Assembly: GCF_020497125.1 (NCBI RefSeq)
Contig: NC_059089.1
Location: 28,166,282 to 28,230,281 of the forward strand
Source of the DNA: Mauremys mutica
Lineage: Eukaryota > Chordata > Testudines > Geoemydidae
Direction of reading: 5' to 3'
Length of the DNA: 64,000 bases
Position numbers and translations under genes: made by a program. Each line of letters starts with the position of its first letter. The stretch's first letter is position 1. The notes beneath the pieces are model-generated. The model was not told the DNA's origin and ran no database searches. It worked only from the letters and a program-made list of their open reading frames with translations. Below are positions 62,343 to 64,000 of the stretch, piece after piece.

Positions 62343-62685
62343 AGTTTGTTTTAACTGGTTCACTCTCCCTGATTTTTTTTCTCTCTAAAATATGAATTTT
62401 AAGAAACTTAACACACCCTTAGGAACAGAGGTGTGTGTGGCACGACTCTGGCCTGGAAAAGTGAGAAGGCATCATCAAGTTCCATGAAGATCCAGTGGTC
62501 GTCAGCCTGCTGCGGAGGTAGGACACAGAACCATCTGTGGTGGTGTTGGTTTCAGTGATGAGGACATCTTAGGCCATCTGAACTGAACTTAGCTCCTCTT
62601 TCCATCCCCAAAAAGCCATCAGATAATAAAGACTTTAGGTCACAAATGATTTGTGTTCATTTGGGCCAGTGCCCTAAAACTGAGA

Positions 62686-62776
62686 AAGCAGCAAAGAGTC
62701 CTGTGGCACCTTATAGACTAACAGACGTTTTGGACCATGAGCTTTCGTGGGTGAATACCCACTTCGTCGGAAGCCT
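62686..62776 (+). mobile_element. Short retroposon of the GTGGCACC family, truncated copy
   Basis: A 91-bp unit with AGCAAAGAGTCCTGTGGC, CACCTTATAGACTAACAG and GGGTGAATACCCACTTC, lacking the front 30 bp of the copy at 4095. It is flanked by a perfect 12-bp duplication CTAAAACTGAGA at 62674-62685 and 62777-62788. The 5' truncation together with the long duplication fits retroposition by target-primed reverse transcription. Confidence 0.82.
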
Positions 62777-63162
62777 CTAAAACTGAGAGGCTCCTAGTGC
62801 TGCAGCTGCTGGCAGTTGGCCGCTTCTAACTATCAAGGTGGACAGGTTGTGCCAAACCTCTTCTCCGCCTCCACCCCATCGGTCTCATCGCTCTTCACAT
62901 CAGAGTCCAGATCTGAATGCTCTGAAAATAGTTGAGAGAAACCAAGGAGAGCAGTGAGGTGAATTTACACTTATTCTGAACTGAACCACTGTGTAAATTC
63001 CTTGGCACTGCTCCATGGAGTTGCCTTTATCATTTCTTGATGAGATTACAAGTAAGGTTGATAAAGGCAGTATGTCGATGTAAAATACTTCTGTAAGGCA
63101 TTGACACCACACAACATTTTGATAAACCAGAACTATACCAAATCAACAGGGCACGTTATCAG

Positions 63163-63664
63163 TAGAGCCCTACCAAATTCATGGCCATGAAAAACACGTC
63201 ACAGACCGTGAAATCTGGTCTCCCCCTGTGAAATCTTGTCTTTTGTGTGCTTTTACCCTATACTATACAGATTTCACGGGGGAGACCAGCGTTTCTCAAA
63301 CTCTGGGTCCCGACTCAAAAGGGTGCTGCAGGGGGGTTGCAAAGGTTATGGTAGGGAGATCGCAGTATTGCCACCCCTACTGTGCTCCTGCCTTCAGAGC
63401 TGGGCACCGGAGAGTGACGGCTGCTGGCCGAGGGCCCAGCTCTGAAGGCAGCAGCACAGAAGTAAGGGTGGCAATACTGCGATCTCCCTACCATAACCCT
63501 GCAAACCCCCTACACACACACACACAGATTTTGGGTCAGGACCCCTACAGTTACAACACTGGGAAATTTCAGATTTAAATATCTGAAATCATGACATTGA
63601 CGATTTTGAAAAGCCTGTGACCATGACCTAGACCAACATAGACTGTGAACTTGGTAGAGCCCTA
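63163..63664. mobile_element. Non-autonomous TIR transposon with internal palindrome
   Basis: It starts TAGAGCCCTACCAAATTCA and ends TGAACTTGGTAGAGCCCTA; the ends are 19-bp inverted copies with about three mismatches. Inside, GAGATCGCAGTATTGCCACC (about 63356-63375) pairs with GGTGGCAATACTGCGATCTC near 63467-63486, forming a second nested palindrome around a GC-rich core. An AC run (63512-63526) interrupts one side. If the outer TA pairs are target duplications, Tc1/mariner is possible, but the superfamily is open. No transposase. Confidence 0.75.
63512..63526. repeat. (AC)n microsatellite
   Basis: Seven AC units inside the TIR element at 63163-63664. Confidence 0.85.
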
Positions 63665-63679
63665 ATTATAAATGAGGCT

Positions 63680-63838
63680 TATAGATCTCAAAATGTCATT
63701 GTCAATGGGAAGTCATCATCAAGCAGGTATTACTAGTGGGGTTCAGCAGGGATCAGTCCCTGGCCTTATGCTATTTAATATTTTTATCCATAACCTGGAA
63801 GAAAACATAAAATCATTTCCAAAAGAGTTTGCAGATGT
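63680..63838 (+). mobile_element. CR1 LINE reverse-transcriptase fragment
   Basis: AGTGGGGTTCAGCAGGGATC encodes a GV-Q-QGS block like the RT motif GVPQGSVLGP of the copy at 51084-51698. CTATTTAATATTTTTATCC, AACCTGGAAGAAAACATAA and GAGTTTGCAGATG then lead up to the first Asp of the catalytic motif, where the similarity stops. Degenerate relic. Confidence 0.75.
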
Positions 63839-64000
63839 TGTGACATTATCTGGATCTATATGGTCATATTTTAATATCATTGCAACCACTGTTATATATT
63901 TGCAGCAAATCTTGTACAAAGGTTGTCAAGTGAGGTGTCTATGCAAAGGCTATGATTTGCTGGTTATGATTATGCTATCTGTATGCATGTATCATTTTTG
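63839..64000 (+). mobile_element. LTR-like interspersed repeat, cut by the window end
   Basis: It starts TGTGACATTATCTGG just where the CR1 similarity ends. The stretch CAGCAAATCTTGTACAAAGG, TCAAGTGAGGTGTCTATGC and ATGATTTGCTGGTTATGATT resembles a high-copy turtle repeat I know by sight. A TG start is compatible with an LTR, but the far end lies outside the window, so neither the class nor the target duplication can be checked. Confidence 0.4.

Larger units (their letters stand above)
56401..62360 (+). other. MVB12B: Proposed MVB12B 3' UTR (about 6 kb)
   Basis: The sequence runs without a convincing splice-defined exon to a strong AATAAA at 62337-62342. A possible proximal ATTAAA lies at 57760-57765, and a PUF-type TGTACATA at 57921-57928. 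An inverted retroposon dimer lies at 58542-58760 and a C run at 59860-59869. The last 330 bp (about 62010-62340) are AU-rich with ATTTATTTTA and look like a conserved 3' terminus. The exact end and the use of the distal site are inferred. Between 59100 and 62000 I recognise no repeat. Confidence 0.55.
62361..64000. other. Downstream intergenic DNA
   Basis: No gene could be supported. It holds a retroposon at 62686-62776, a TIR element at 63163-63664, a CR1 reverse-transcriptase fragment at about 63680-63838 and the start of an LTR-like repeat at 63839. The part at 62790-63160 shows nothing recognisable. Confidence 0.6.

Noticed and set aside
1..64000. CRISPR arrays, bacterial operons, tRNA or rRNA genes
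   Set aside because: No regularly spaced repeats, no cloverleaf with intact A and B boxes, and introns and repeats clearly show vertebrate nuclear DNA.

Overview
The window is vertebrate nuclear DNA, most likely from a turtle. It has short exons with GT-AG borders and long AT-rich introns, and its interspersed repeats are ones I associate with chelonian genomes: CR1 LINE 3' ends, MIR-like SINEs, hAT-type elements with 8-bp target duplications, and a roughly 90-120 bp family containing the words GTGGCACCTTATAGACTAACAG and GGGTGAATACCCACTTC. The turtle call rests on recognising these repeats, not on a search.

One protein-coding gene can be supported. It is the 3' end of MVB12B (FAM125B), an ESCRT-I subunit, on the + strand. 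Four coding pieces are visible: 6927-7024, 43917-43972, 46326-46385 and 56314-56400 (stop). Their reading phases join exactly. Together they encode about 100 C-terminal residues: a polar linker, the UMA domain that docks the protein on ESCRT-I, and the short proline-rich tail. The MABP domain and all earlier exons lie upstream of base 1. The introns inside the window are 36.9 kb, 2.4 kb and 9.9 kb.

Layout: 1-6926 is the end of an upstream intron, with a hAT element, an ERV-like LTR and a short retroposon. 7025-43916 is the giant intron. Its first part carries CR1 and MIR pieces. Its centre (about 20.1-24.6 kb) is AT-rich, nearly repeat-free and rich in homeodomain and POU-type motifs. Its last part carries a hAT element, two LTR-like elements, a CR1 interrupted by one of them, and an inverted retroposon dimer. 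46386-56313 is the last intron, with a long CR1 reverse-transcriptase relic and MIR copies, ending in a GC-rich stretch. 56401 to about 62360 is a proposed 3' UTR of about 6 kb with a good distal polyadenylation signal. 62361-64000 is downstream intergenic DNA with three transposon relics.

The most notable non-gene signals are: five perfect POU octamers in 331 bp, two of them fused into a 16-bp palindrome; three retroposon copies flanked by perfect 10-12 bp direct repeats, one of them an inverted dimer that seems to have inserted as a unit; a second inverted dimer inside the proposed 3' UTR; and two LTR-type elements that interrupt CR1 copies at the codons of the catalytic Asp-Asp motif. I found no CRISPR array, tRNA, rRNA or prokaryotic feature, and no convincing new protein-coding system.
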